DNA of 64,000 bases from Nitrosarchaeum sp. (lineage in GTDB: Archaea; Thermoproteota; Nitrososphaeria; Nitrososphaerales; Nitrosopumilaceae): NCBI GenBank assembly GCA_023265135.1, contig JAHFUM010000001.1, forward strand, positions 559,430 to 623,429. Direction: 5' to 3'. The translations under genes and the position numbers were made by a program. Position 1 is the first letter of the stretch. Every line of letters starts with the position of its first letter. Of the stretch, positions 24,208 through 32,600 are shown piece by piece. The notes beneath the pieces are model-generated. The model had not been told where the DNA came from. It was given only the letters and a program-made list of their open reading frames with translations, and searched no databases.

Positions 24208-25478
24208 TGAAAATAATTCATGTAACTAATGTTGAAAAATTTGTAGCTCAAATATTACCAAAACAGCCACAAAAAAACAAAGCTATAGTAGAATCTATTT
24301 TAAAAAATGTACAAAAAAATGGAGATTCAGCTATAAAAAAATATGAGAAAAAATTTAATGGCGCTAAAATTTCTTCATTACGTTTATCACAAAGCGAAAT
24401 AAAAGAAGCATTCTCTAAAGTATCTAAAAATAAAATAGATGCTATACAATTATCAAAATCAAGACTGGAGAAAACTGAATCTATTGTAAAATCTATCTTA
24501 AAAAATAAAACTATTGACACAGACGGAATTAAAATTTCAAAGAAATTTGTACCAATTCAAAGCGTAGGATGCTATATTCCAGGTGGTTTAGCAAAATATC
24601 CAAGTACTGTTGTAATGTCTGTAGTTCCTGCAAAAATTGCAGGAGTGAAGAGAATAGTAGTCGTGTCTCCTCCTAATTATGATGGAAAAATCGATCCATT
24701 GACTATCGTAGCTGCAAATCTATGTGGTGCAAATGAAATTTACAAAGTCGGTGGTGCACAAGCAATAGCTGCACTATCTTATGGGACAAAGTCAATATCC
24801 AAAGTAGACAAAATAGTTGGGCCGGGTGGCACATTTGTAACAATTGCCAAGTCAATAGTAAGTGAGAGGACAGCAATAGATATGCTTGCAGGCCCTACTG
24901 AATTAGGAATTATTGCAGATGCATCTGCAAACCCACGATATGTAGCACTAGATCTCATATCTCAATCAGAACATAGCAAAGATACCTTTTGTTATTTAAT
25001 TACAAATTCTGAAAAACTTGCAAAATCAGTAGATAAAATTATCAATGATCTATCTAATAAAATTAAAAGAAATGATTTTGTAAAAGCTAGTCTTAAAGAA
25101 AATGGCTTTATTGCAATATGTAAAAATAATTTAGATATGATAAAACTTGCAAATGAATTAGCTCCAGAGCACCTACAAATAATGACAAAAAATCCCAACA
25201 CTTTTGCATCAAAAATAACATCTTCTGGATTAGTACTGTTAGGAAATGATACTCCGTCATCTGCAAGTGATTATCTTTTAGGCTCAAATCATATTTTACC
25301 CACAAATGGATTTGGTAAAATAAGAGGATCCCTTTCTGTTTTGGACTTTATCAAGATAAACACTCAGATATCTACTTCAAAGTCAGTATTATCTAAAATT
25401 TCAAAATATATGGAAATATTTACTGAGGCAGAAGGACTCCCAAATCACTATGAAGCATTACGAGGTAGAATACAATGA
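24204..25478 (+). CDS. hisD: Histidinol dehydrogenase HisD
   Basis: HisD oxidises histidinol to histidine in two NAD-dependent steps. The 424-residue protein shows the family motifs QSVGCYIPGGLAKYPSTVVM (about 113-132), GPGGTFVTIAKSIVSE near 207, the zinc-site region LAGPTELGIIADASANP near 228, SEHSKDTFCYLIT near 256 and LAPEHLQIM near 313, then the C-terminal GSNHILPTNGFGKIRGSLSV. The Lys/Ser-rich N-terminal part is AT-biased. The start is the ATG inside the hisG stop (ATGA), giving translational coupling. Length is normal for the family. Confidence 0.96.
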   Translation: MMKIIHVTNVEKFVAQILPKQPQKNKAIVESILKNVQKNGDSAIKKYEKKFNGAKISSLRLSQSEIKEAFSKVSKNKIDAIQLSKSRLEKTESIVKSILKNKTIDTDGIKISKKFVPIQSVGCYIPGGLAKYPSTVVMSVVPAKIAGVKRIVVVSPPNYDGKIDPLTIVAANLCGANEIYKVGGAQAIAALSYGTKSISKVDKIVGPGGTFVTIAKSIVSERTAIDMLAGPTELGIIADASANPRYVALDLISQSEHSKDTFCYLITNSEKLAKSVDKIINDLSNKIKRNDFVKASLKENGFIAICKNNLDMIKLANELAPEHLQIMTKNPNTFASKITSSGLVLLGNDTPSSASDYLLGSNHILPTNGFGKIRGSLSVLDFIKINTQISTSKSVLSKISKYMEIFTEAEGLPNHYEALRGRIQ

Positions 25479-26545
25479 AAAAAGATTGGGTCAGAAAAAA
25501 GACTGAAGAATTTTCTTCAATCGGAGGATACCAAAAACCGGAGCTACATACTGATGCACTTAAACTTGATTCTAATGAAAACTATGTTATTTCAAAACAA
25601 TTTCAACAAGATCTAATCACTAATGCCAAAAAAAGTTGTGATGTTAGGGAATATCCTTTAGGTGGAGTAGAACGTTTGATCAATCAACTATCGAAATTTC
25701 TTAAAGTAGATTCTTCTATGATTGGAGTTGGAAACGGCTCTGATCAAATACTTGACTTGATACTATCTAATTTTGCATCAAAGCAAACCAAAGTTCTTAC
25801 ATCCAATCCAACATTTGGATTTTTTGAGGAAAGATGTAAACTGTACTCCATTCCTGTCACTGCAATTCCTTTTTCAAGTGATATGACACTGGATGTAAAA
25901 GAATTTCTCAAAGTATCTAAAAATGCGGATATTTTGTATCTTGATTCACCAAACAATCCAACTGGATTTCAGTTCGAAAAAAATGACTTACAAAAATTAG
26001 TAAAATCCTTTGATGGGTTAATAATAATTGATGAAGCGTATGGTGAATTTGGTGATTTCTCTTTATCAAACATGGTGAAATCTCAAGAAAATCTCATTGT
26101 TGTACAAACACTGTCAAAATCATTTGGTTTAGCTGGTTTAAGATTGGGATATTTTATTGCGAACAATAAATTTACAGATGCCTTTAATCATGTTTTACAA
26201 TATCCGTATCCAGTTAGTACACTTACAATTGAATCTGCAATTTTGGCATTGGAACAATCTGTACAAATGAAGGACGCAGTAAAAATAATCAAAGAAGAGA
26301 GAAAAAGAATAATTGATAACCTAAGAAAATATGATACGTTTCAAGTCTTTGATTCCAAGGCTAATTTTGTGCTCTTTGATGCTCATGGCTCTCACAAAAG
26401 AGTTTATGATGCACTTGTAGAACAAGGTATATCGATAAGAAAATTAGGAAAAATTGGAAAACATGATGGTTGCCTAAGAGTTACAGTTGGAACTAAGGAA
26501 ATGAACTCTAAATTTTTACTTGCAATTCGTGATTTGCTAGGATGA
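25475..26545 (+). CDS. hisC: Histidinol-phosphate aminotransferase HisC
   Basis: HisC is a fold-type I PLP enzyme that makes histidinol phosphate from imidazoleacetol phosphate. The 356-residue protein has KLDSNENYVIS near residue 30, VGNGSDQILDLIL near 88, DSPNNPTGFQF near 155, IIDEAYGEF near 182, the PLP lysine in QTLSKSFGLAGLRLGYF near 213 and the C-terminal arginine region CLRVTVGT near 336. It starts within the hisD stop and ends within the start of the HAD gene (both ATGA overlaps), so it is in the middle of the coupled operon. Confidence 0.96.
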   Translation: MKKDWVRKKTEEFSSIGGYQKPELHTDALKLDSNENYVISKQFQQDLITNAKKSCDVREYPLGGVERLINQLSKFLKVDSSMIGVGNGSDQILDLILSNFASKQTKVLTSNPTFGFFEERCKLYSIPVTAIPFSSDMTLDVKEFLKVSKNADILYLDSPNNPTGFQFEKNDLQKLVKSFDGLIIIDEAYGEFGDFSLSNMVKSQENLIVVQTLSKSFGLAGLRLGYFIANNKFTDAFNHVLQYPYPVSTLTIESAILALEQSVQMKDAVKIIKEERKRIIDNLRKYDTFQVFDSKANFVLFDAHGSHKRVYDALVEQGISIRKLGKIGKHDGCLRVTVGTKEMNSKFLLAIRDLLG

Positions 26546-27516
26546 TGTTAACAAAAAAACAACCAGGAATCTACATGGATGATTCCATTTCAGATGATTT
26601 TATCTCTGCAGATGGAATAATCTTTGATTGTGATGGTGTTTTAATTGATATTACAAAATCTTATGATCTATCCATAGACAAAACTGTGAAATATGTTTTA
26701 GAAAATTTTTCTCAAATTACTGATAGTATTGAAATCGACTCAAAAATTATTGATGGATTCAAATCAAGCGGTGGATTTAATGATGAAGTTGATTTAACTT
26801 ATGCGTCAATTATTTCTCTAGTTGCAGCAAAAAAATTACACAAAAATCAACATGAATTTATTTTTGATGTGATATCACATGCTGATTCTTCAGGAATTTT
26901 GTCTGTAGAAAATTATCTTGATAAACTTGTTGATACAAGTGACATTAAAAATAAATTGGCATTTCCTGGAATTCGTAATGAAAATCCATTATCCAGAATA
27001 TTTGATCAAATATTTTATGGACCAGAATTATATAGCAAACTCTTCAAACAAAAATCTCAGTTTTCTGAAAATGGTTTGATAGATAATGATGTAGTTATAT
27101 TAAATGAATTTCTAATCAAAAAACTACAAAAAAGATTTTCTTCAAAAATTTCAATTGTATCTGGACGAGGAATAGAATCAGTAAGATATTCTCTTAAATC
27201 CTTATTGGATAAATTTGATTTAAAAAATTCCGCATTTCTAGAAGATGAACAAAGAGAACTTGCAAAACCTAATCCTGAATCTTTAGTCCGTTCAATCAAA
27301 GGGATGAAATGTAATCATTGCATCTATGTAGGTGATTCAATGGAGGATTTTATTATGGCTAAAAAGGCCACAAATCTAGGACATAAAACCACTTTTTGTG
27401 GAATTATAGGAACCAGCAAAAACCCCCAAGAAAAAATGGAATTATTTCAGCAAAGTGGGGCTATGTTAGTATTGGAATCAATCAATTTACTTCCGAAGGT
27501 ATTAAATTTAGAATAA
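26542..27516 (+). CDS. HAD-superfamily phosphatase in the his operon; candidate histidinol-phosphate phosphatase
   Basis: The 324-residue protein has the HAD motifs in order: [12 protein letters not shown] near residue 26 (nucleophile Asp and acid Asp), [12 protein letters not shown] near 202 (motif II Ser), a lysine in AKPNPES near 236 (motif III) and [17 protein letters not shown] near 255 (motif IV acids). The cap inserted between motifs I and II is large (about 160 residues) and helical. It overlaps hisC by 4 bases and is followed by hisB after 26 bases. No other histidinol phosphatase (bifunctional HisB, HisN or PHP type) is in the operon, so it is a good candidate for the missing dephosphorylation step. 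The assignment rests on position and fold, not on a known substrate motif. Confidence 0.75.
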   Translation: MMLTKKQPGIYMDDSISDDFISADGIIFDCDGVLIDITKSYDLSIDKTVKYVLENFSQITDSIEIDSKIIDGFKSSGGFNDEVDLTYASIISLVAAKKLHKNQHEFIFDVISHADSSGILSVENYLDKLVDTSDIKNKLAFPGIRNENPLSRIFDQIFYGPELYSKLFKQKSQFSENGLIDNDVVILNEFLIKKLQKRFSSKISIVSGRGIESVRYSLKSLLDKFDLKNSAFLEDEQRELAKPNPESLVRSIKGMKCNHCIYVGDSMEDFIMAKKATNLGHKTTFCGIIGTSKNPQEKMELFQQSGAMLVLESINLLPKVLNLE

Positions 27517-27542
27517 GACAAAGTACAGCTCCTGTGAAAAAT

Positions 27543-28130
27543 ATGACACCAAGAAAAAGCTCCGTAAACCGCAGTACAAAAGAAACAAGCGTATCTGTAT
27601 CCGTTAATTTGGACGGAACAGGAAAAACTATGATTCGGACTGGAATTAATTTTCTTGATCATCTTATCACCGCCTTTGGAAAACATGGAATGATGGATCT
27701 CAAGGTTAATGCAAAATCAAATGATAAAATCGAACATCACTTGATTGAGGATACTGCAATTGCTATAGGCTTGGCTATTGACAAAGCTCTGGGAACACGA
27801 AGTGGCATTACTAGATTCAGTTATGCGTCTGTACCAATGGATGAATCTCTAGCTGAGGCTTCAATTGATCTAGTTAAAAGACCCTTTTGGAAATTAGCTT
27901 TATCAATTAAACGAAACACAATTGAGGACATCTCAAAAGAAGATTTGGAACACTTTTTCCAATCACTTCTTCAAAACATGAACAGCTGTATTCACCTCAC
28001 TGTAAAGTATGGCGAAAATGATCATCACAAAGTAGAAGCTGCCATCAAATCACTAGCTGTTGCATTTAGAGAAGCATCTTCATATGACAAAAAACAAAAA
28101 GGTATTCCAAGTACAAAAGGTTCAATGTAA
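27543..28130 (+). CDS. hisB: Imidazoleglycerol-phosphate dehydratase HisB
   Basis: HisB removes water from imidazoleglycerol phosphate. The 195-residue monofunctional enzyme has the manganese-binding histidine motifs [20 protein letters not shown] (about 36-55), [21 protein letters not shown] [11 protein letters not shown] near 64, and [18 protein letters not shown] near 160. The protein begins [17 protein letters not shown] longer frame opens upstream at 27396 inside the HAD gene, but its extra 49 residues have no family resemblance and overlap a real gene in another frame, so ATG 27543 is used. It abuts hisH with no intervening base. Confidence 0.95.
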   Translation: MTPRKSSVNRSTKETSVSVSVNLDGTGKTMIRTGINFLDHLITAFGKHGMMDLKVNAKSNDKIEHHLIEDTAIAIGLAIDKALGTRSGITRFSYASVPMDESLAEASIDLVKRPFWKLALSIKRNTIEDISKEDLEHFFQSLLQNMNSCIHLTVKYGENDHHKVEAAIKSLAVAFREASSYDKKQKGIPSTKGSM

Positions 28131-28739
28131 ATGGTAAATCTTGCAATCTTTGATTATGGTGCTGGAAATATTTTCAGCCTAAAAAACTCACTTGAAAAAA
28201 CAGGAGCTACCGTAGACGTCATTACTAATTTTGACAAGCCAAATATTTATTCTGGACTCTTACTTCCTGGAGTCGGCAATTTTGATCCTGCAATAAAAAG
28301 CATTTGTAAATCATCAAAAACTGGCTTTAATGATTACGTCAAAAATAACACTCCTGTTTTAGGGATTTGTCTTGGAATGGAAATGTTTTTTGAGAAAAGT
28401 GAAGAAGGAAATGAAAATGGATTAGGTATAATCCAAGGTAATGTAATTATCCTTCCACCATCAATGAAAGTTCCACATATGGGCTGGAATAATCTGGAAA
28501 TTAAAAAATCTGGTAAAATACTCCAAGGAGTTAAGGACAATTCTTGGGTTTATTTTGTGCATTCGTATAGAGTCAAGCCCACAAACAATGATGTGATTAC
28601 CGCAGAGTCTGATTATGGAATTAAGGTGCCCGCTGTTGTTGAACAAGGTAACTTTTTTGGAACACAATTTCATCCAGAAAAATCTGGCGACGTAGGAAAA
28701 ACCATCATTCACAATTTTCTAGACATGTGTAAGAAATGA
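28131..28739 (+). CDS. hisH: Imidazole glycerol phosphate synthase, glutaminase subunit HisH
   Basis: HisH hydrolyses glutamine and passes ammonia to HisF. The 202-residue class I amidotransferase has IFDYGAGNIFSLKNSLE at the N-terminus, the oxyanion loop LPGVGNFDPA near residue 45, the nucleophile Cys in VLGICLGMEMFF near 78, and the His/Glu pair in GTQFHPEKSG near 181. The ATG directly follows the hisB stop, and its own stop overlaps the hisA start (ATGA). Confidence 0.96.
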   Translation: MVNLAIFDYGAGNIFSLKNSLEKTGATVDVITNFDKPNIYSGLLLPGVGNFDPAIKSICKSSKTGFNDYVKNNTPVLGICLGMEMFFEKSEEGNENGLGIIQGNVIILPPSMKVPHMGWNNLEIKKSGKILQGVKDNSWVYFVHSYRVKPTNNDVITAESDYGIKVPAVVEQGNFFGTQFHPEKSGDVGKTIIHNFLDMCKK

Positions 28740-29443
28740 AAGTTATTCCTGCAATCGATCTGATGAATGGTCAAGTAGTACGACTCTACAAAGGTGATCC
28801 TAGCCAGAAAACTGTTTACAGCGATAATCCTGTAGAAATAGCAAAAAAATGGGAAGCAAACGGTGCAGATATGCTTCATTTAGTAGATCTAGATGCTACA
28901 CTAGGAAGGGGTTCGAATCTCTTGATAATTAAAAAAATTCTTGAACAAATTTCAATCCCAATCCAAGTTGCTGGTGGACTAAGAGATGAATCAATGATAA
29001 CTGGTGTTTCAAAAATTTCTAGTAGGGTAGTTTTAGGTACTTTGGCCTTTAAAGACAAATCTACACTAAAAAAATTATTATCTAATTTGGGTTCTGAAAA
29101 AATTGTAATCTCAGTTGATCACATTGATGGTGAAATAGTGACACATGGCTGGCAAAAAGAAGCCGGCATTAAGTTAATTGATGCTATGCAAGAGTTTCTT
29201 GCAATGGGATTTTCTGAATTTTTATTAACAAATGTTAGTCGTGATGGAACACTTGAAGGACCTGATCTAGAATTTTTAGAGCAAGCATGTCAACTAGATA
29301 ACGCACATGTTATTGCAAGTGGTGGAATTTCAAATATAAAAGATGTACAAGATGTAAAACAAAAAAATGCGTTTGGAGTAATATTGGGAAAAGCGCTTTA
29401 TGAGAATAAAATTTCAATTGAGGAGGCAAAACAAATAGCATGA
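28736..29443 (+). CDS. hisA: ProFAR isomerase HisA
   Basis: HisA converts ProFAR to PRFAR by an Amadori rearrangement. The 235-residue TIM barrel opens with [20 protein letters not shown], including the catalytic Asp at residue 8, has the first phosphate loop [10 protein letters not shown] near 80, the second catalytic Asp in [15 protein letters not shown] near 166, and the phosphate-binding [13 protein letters not shown] near 192. It is coupled on both sides by ATGA overlaps with hisH and hisF. In some organisms HisA also serves tryptophan synthesis as PriA; nothing here suggests that. Confidence 0.96.
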   Translation: MKVIPAIDLMNGQVVRLYKGDPSQKTVYSDNPVEIAKKWEANGADMLHLVDLDATLGRGSNLLIIKKILEQISIPIQVAGGLRDESMITGVSKISSRVVLGTLAFKDKSTLKKLLSNLGSEKIVISVDHIDGEIVTHGWQKEAGIKLIDAMQEFLAMGFSEFLLTNVSRDGTLEGPDLEFLEQACQLDNAHVIASGGISNIKDVQDVKQKNAFGVILGKALYENKISIEEAKQIA

Positions 29444-30243
29444 CTCTTACAAAAAGGATAATTCCATGTCTTGATGTAAAAAATGGCCGAGTGGTAAAGG
29501 GTCTACATTTTGAATCAATTAAAGATGCTGGAGACCCTGTAGAATTGGCTGAAAAATATAGTAATGAAGGCGCAGATGAACTTGTTTTTCTAGATATCAC
29601 CGCATCTGATGAACAAAGAAAAACAATCAAGGATTTGGTTAGAAAAGTTGCACAAGTTATTGACATTCCATTTACGGTTGGAGGCGGTGTAAAATCACTT
29701 GAAGATGCAAGAAATATTTTACTTAATGGAGCAGATAAAGTAGGAATCAATACAGGAGCTATAAAAAATCCTCAAATTATTACTGAATTGATGGATCTTT
29801 TTGGAAGACAATGTATTGTAGTTGCAATTGATGCTAAAAGAAATTTTGAAATTCAAAAAGACAGAAATGTTTTTTCTGAGAATGGAAAGCAATTTTGGTT
29901 CGAAGTTTTCATTTATGGTGGAAAGCAAGCAACTGGAATTGATGTAATTGAATGGGCAAAAAAAGCTGAAAAACTTGGTGCAGGAGAAATACTCCTTACC
30001 AGCATTGATAAAGATGGCACCAAAGACGGCTATGATATTCTGCTAACTAGAGAAATTGTCAACTCTGTGTCAATTCCAGTAATAGCCTCAGGCGGTTGTG
30101 GCAAACCTGATGACATGGTAAATGTTTTCAAGGAATCAAATGCCGATGCTGCTTTAGCGGCTTCTATATTTCACTATCAAACTCATGGCGTAAATGGAGT
30201 AAAGATGCATCTCAAAGACAAACAAATTCCTGTAAGATTATAA
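29440..30243 (+). CDS. hisF: Imidazole glycerol phosphate synthase, cyclase subunit HisF
   Basis: HisF uses ammonia from HisH to close the imidazole ring, releasing AICAR for purine synthesis. The 267-residue TIM barrel begins [20 protein letters not shown] with the catalytic Asp near residue 11, has [12 protein letters not shown] near 51, [16 protein letters not shown] near 77, the second Asp in [15 protein letters not shown] near 189 and [15 protein letters not shown] near 215. The start overlaps the hisA stop by 4 bases. A 23-base gap leads to hisI. Confidence 0.96.
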   Translation: MTLTKRIIPCLDVKNGRVVKGLHFESIKDAGDPVELAEKYSNEGADELVFLDITASDEQRKTIKDLVRKVAQVIDIPFTVGGGVKSLEDARNILLNGADKVGINTGAIKNPQIITELMDLFGRQCIVVAIDAKRNFEIQKDRNVFSENGKQFWFEVFIYGGKQATGIDVIEWAKKAEKLGAGEILLTSIDKDGTKDGYDILLTREIVNSVSIPVIASGGCGKPDDMVNVFKESNADAALAASIFHYQTHGVNGVKMHLKDKQIPVRL

Positions 30244-30266
30244 GCAATACTTTGTGATTCAAGATT

Positions 30267-30596
30267 ATGAAAAAATCAATTGATGACATTGATTTTGCAA
30301 AAAGTGATGGACTAGTTCCAGTAATTGTTCAAGACGCAAATACAAAAGATGTGTTGACTCTGGCCTACTCTAACAAAGAATCACTTGAGCTTACAAAAAA
30401 AACTGGTAACTCTTGGTTCTGGAGCCGTTCTAGAAATAAACTTTGGATGAAAGGCGAAGAGTCAGGCAATACGCAAAAAGTAAAAGAGATTCTTGTTGAT
30501 TGTGATTCTGATGCAATTATTTATCTTGTAGTGCCATCAGGACCAGCTTGCCATACAGGTGAGAAGGTTTGTTTTCACAATAATTTGGAAAAATAA
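30267..30596 (+). CDS. hisI: Phosphoribosyl-AMP cyclohydrolase HisI
   Basis: HisI opens the purine ring of phosphoribosyl-AMP, the third step of the pathway. The 109-residue protein is the cyclohydrolase domain alone, with [19 protein letters not shown] near residue 29, the [18 protein letters not shown] segment near 52, the metal-binding [11 protein letters not shown] near 78 and [13 protein letters not shown] at the end. The HisE pyrophosphohydrolase domain fused to HisI in many bacteria is absent, and no hisE gene lies nearby. It closes the his operon and converges with an unknown gene, leaving one base between them. Confidence 0.95.
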   Translation: MKKSIDDIDFAKSDGLVPVIVQDANTKDVLTLAYSNKESLELTKKTGNSWFWSRSRNKLWMKGEESGNTQKVKEILVDCDSDAIIYLVVPSGPACHTGEKVCFHNNLEK

Positions 30597-30597
30597 T

Positions 30598-31170
30598 CTA
30601 ACAGACAGGCTCTGTGCTTGTTCCTGGAATTACATCTTTTGTTATTTCAAAATAGAGATTTGGATAATCCGTTCCTCTAAAAACTACTGCCCACTTTCCA
30701 ACTATATCATCAATAGAACAAAGCCCTCTAGTTTTTGAAAGTTGGGGATTTATATAATAATTAAATGCATCTTTTTTCTGACCATCAAATGGAATAGTCA
30801 AGTACACAGAATAGTGTGTAGCATTTAACGGTCTCATAAATGCAATCTGTCCTTTTTCATTTTCACTTAATCCTCCAATTATAAGGAAAATCTTTTCACC
30901 TATTGCATACTTGCTTCGATCAATTTGGAATGGCCCAGAAGTTAACCACTCTCTAGGTTTAGATGAATATTGATTTTCCAATTTAATTTTTTCAATCTCA
31001 TCTATTTTTTTTTGAACATCTGGATCCTCAGTGTCCGGTTTTACGTCCTTACCTAATGCATCTCCAACTTCAATTACATTTGATTTGGGAGTGGATATCA
31101 AAACTATGGCTATAATAATTACAAAAACACTTACTCCTGCTGCAATGCCTATGCCAAGTCCTTTTTTCAC
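30598..31170 (-). CDS. Unknown membrane-anchored secreted protein
   Basis: I do not recognise this 190-residue protein. It has an N-terminal hydrophobic helix (about residues 6-26) with no clear cleavage site, so it is probably a signal anchor with the rest outside. A charged linker (DTEDPDVQKKIDEIEKIKLE, about 46-65) precedes a beta-rich domain (about 75-190) with FQIDRSKYAIGEKIFLIIGG and a Cys pair (Cys near 151 and the penultimate residue region) that could form a disulfide. Similar small anchored proteins are common in thaumarchaeal envelopes. The start is GTG 31170. It converges on hisI and diverges from thrC. Confidence 0.7.
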   Translation of the reverse strand: MKKGLGIGIAAGVSVFVIIIAIVLISTPKSNVIEVGDALGKDVKPDTEDPDVQKKIDEIEKIKLENQYSSKPREWLTSGPFQIDRSKYAIGEKIFLIIGGLSENEKGQIAFMRPLNATHYSVYLTIPFDGQKKDAFNYYINPQLSKTRGLCSIDDIVGKWAVVFRGTDYPNLYFEITKDVIPGTSTEPVC

Positions 31171-31276
31171 ACATTTTATCTTCTAAAAATATCTAAAAAC
31201 CTTCCTCATCAATGGAACATCTCTGAAACTGGCTTTATTCTAAATTCTTCCTCAAACTAAATTCATTCTCCAATTT

Positions 31277-31286
31277 TTTATAAATA
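31277..31286 (+). promoter_or_regulatory. TATA-box candidate upstream of thrC
   Basis: TTTATAAATA lies about 100 bp before the TTG start at 31385, giving a leader of about 75 bases that contains a perfect dyad. A weaker T-rich element at 31351-31358 could instead drive a leaderless start. Confidence 0.4.
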
Positions 31287-31319
31287 TAGGTGTGATTTCA
31301 TTATATTTTTTACTCAGTA

Positions 31320-31340
31320 AAGTTAAGCAGTACTTAACTT
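31320..31340. promoter_or_regulatory. Perfect 8-bp inverted repeat upstream of thrC
   Basis: The arms AAGTTAAG (31320-31327) and CTTAACTT (31333-31340) are perfect complements around the 5-base spacer CAGTA. It lies between two TATA-like elements upstream of thrC, a suitable place for an operator bound by a dimeric regulator. Confidence 0.55.
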
Positions 31341-31384
31341 GATATTAGGATTTTTTATGTATGGTCTGAAGGGAGAAAATTATC

Positions 31385-32599
31385 TTGGCTAGAACATCAT
31401 TGCAATGCAGAGAATGTAAAAAAGACTATGATACTGGTTTCAAGTATATCTGCGATGACTGTTTTGGTCCCCTTGATGTGAAATATGACTTTCCCACAAT
31501 TACCAAGAATACATTTACAAATCGTGAACACACCTATTGGAGATATTTTGAATTACTGCCAATAGAAAACAAATCCAACATCGTTAGCATCGGTGCAGGA
31601 ATGACGCCACTGATCAAAGCTGACAATCTTGGAAAAAAATTAGGATTAAACAATCTTTACGTCAAAAATGATTCTGTAAATCCAACATTTTCATTTAAAG
31701 ACAGACCAGCAGGAGTTGCAATATCAAAGGCAAAGGAATTTGGATTATCTGCAGTAGGCTGTGCATCTACCGGCAATTTGGCTTCTGCAACTGCAGCACA
31801 TGCAGCTAAAGCCGGATTACCATGTCATGTATTTGCACCAAGTAATATAGAGATGGCAAAAATTGCACAGGCGTTATCATACGGTGCAAATTACATTGCA
31901 GTGGATGGAACATATGATGACGCAAATAGAATAGCTGCTCAGATTGGTGATAGCAAAGGAATTGGGATTGTAAACATTAACATGCGTTCTCACTATGTAG
32001 AAGGTTCCAAAACACTTGCATACGAAGTTGCAGAACAACTTGACTGGCAAGTTCCTGATCAACTCATAGTTCCTGTGGGAAGTGGTGCAATGCTTAATGC
32101 AATTTGTAAAGGATTTGAAGAATTGCAGACAGTCTCATTGCTAAATGATGTTTCAAACATGCACATGATAGCAGCACAACCACATGGATGTGCTCCTATA
32201 GTGGATGCATTTAAGAAACACAGCAAAGAAGTGATTCCAGTAGAGTATCCTGATACCATTGCAAAGAGTTTAGCAATAGGTGATCCTGGAGATGGCAGAT
32301 ATGTTCTAAAAAGATTACAACAGTACAATGGATTTGCAGAAGAATGCAACAATAAAGAAATTTTAGATGCAATATTGCTTTTGGCAAAGACTGAGGGAAT
32401 ATTTACAGAGCCTGCGGGTGGCGTATCTGTAGCTGTACTTCAAAAGATGGTAGAGCAGGGGAAAATTGACAAAAATGACTCTGTAGTGTGCTATGTCACT
32501 GGAAACGGATTAAAAGCAACTGAGGCAATAATGGAAATTTTGCAAAAACCAAAAGTAATGAGGGCAAATATTGCAGAAATATCGGCGGTAGTAAACTAG
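31385..32599 (+). CDS. thrC: Threonine synthase ThrC
   Basis: ThrC is a PLP enzyme converting O-phosphohomoserine to threonine. The 404-residue protein has an N-terminal zinc ribbon (LQCRECKKDYD and YICDDCFGPLDV, about 7-30), then the fold-type II core with GMTPLIKADNLGKKLG near 74, the PLP lysine in NPTFSFKDRPAGVA near 100, CASTGNLASATAAHAAKAG near 124 and a C-terminal TEPAGGVSVAVL near 341. The start is TTG 31385 with GGGAG upstream at a ribosome-binding distance. The gene is followed after one base by the MoaD/E1 fusion, so the two are cotranscribed. Its long regulated-looking upstream region holds a perfect dyad. Confidence 0.93.
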   Translation: MARTSLQCRECKKDYDTGFKYICDDCFGPLDVKYDFPTITKNTFTNREHTYWRYFELLPIENKSNIVSIGAGMTPLIKADNLGKKLGLNNLYVKNDSVNPTFSFKDRPAGVAISKAKEFGLSAVGCASTGNLASATAAHAAKAGLPCHVFAPSNIEMAKIAQALSYGANYIAVDGTYDDANRIAAQIGDSKGIGIVNINMRSHYVEGSKTLAYEVAEQLDWQVPDQLIVPVGSGAMLNAICKGFEELQTVSLLNDVSNMHMIAAQPHGCAPIVDAFKKHSKEVIPVEYPDTIAKSLAIGDPGDGRYVLKRLQQYNGFAEECNNKEILDAILLLAKTEGIFTEPAGGVSVAVLQKMVEQGKIDKNDSVVCYVTGNGLKATEAIMEILQKPKVMRANIAEISAVVN

Positions 32600-32600
32600 A

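Noticed and set aside
27396..27542. N-terminal extension of hisB
   Set aside because: It lies inside the HAD gene in another frame and has no resemblance to HisB; ATG 27543 is the natural start.
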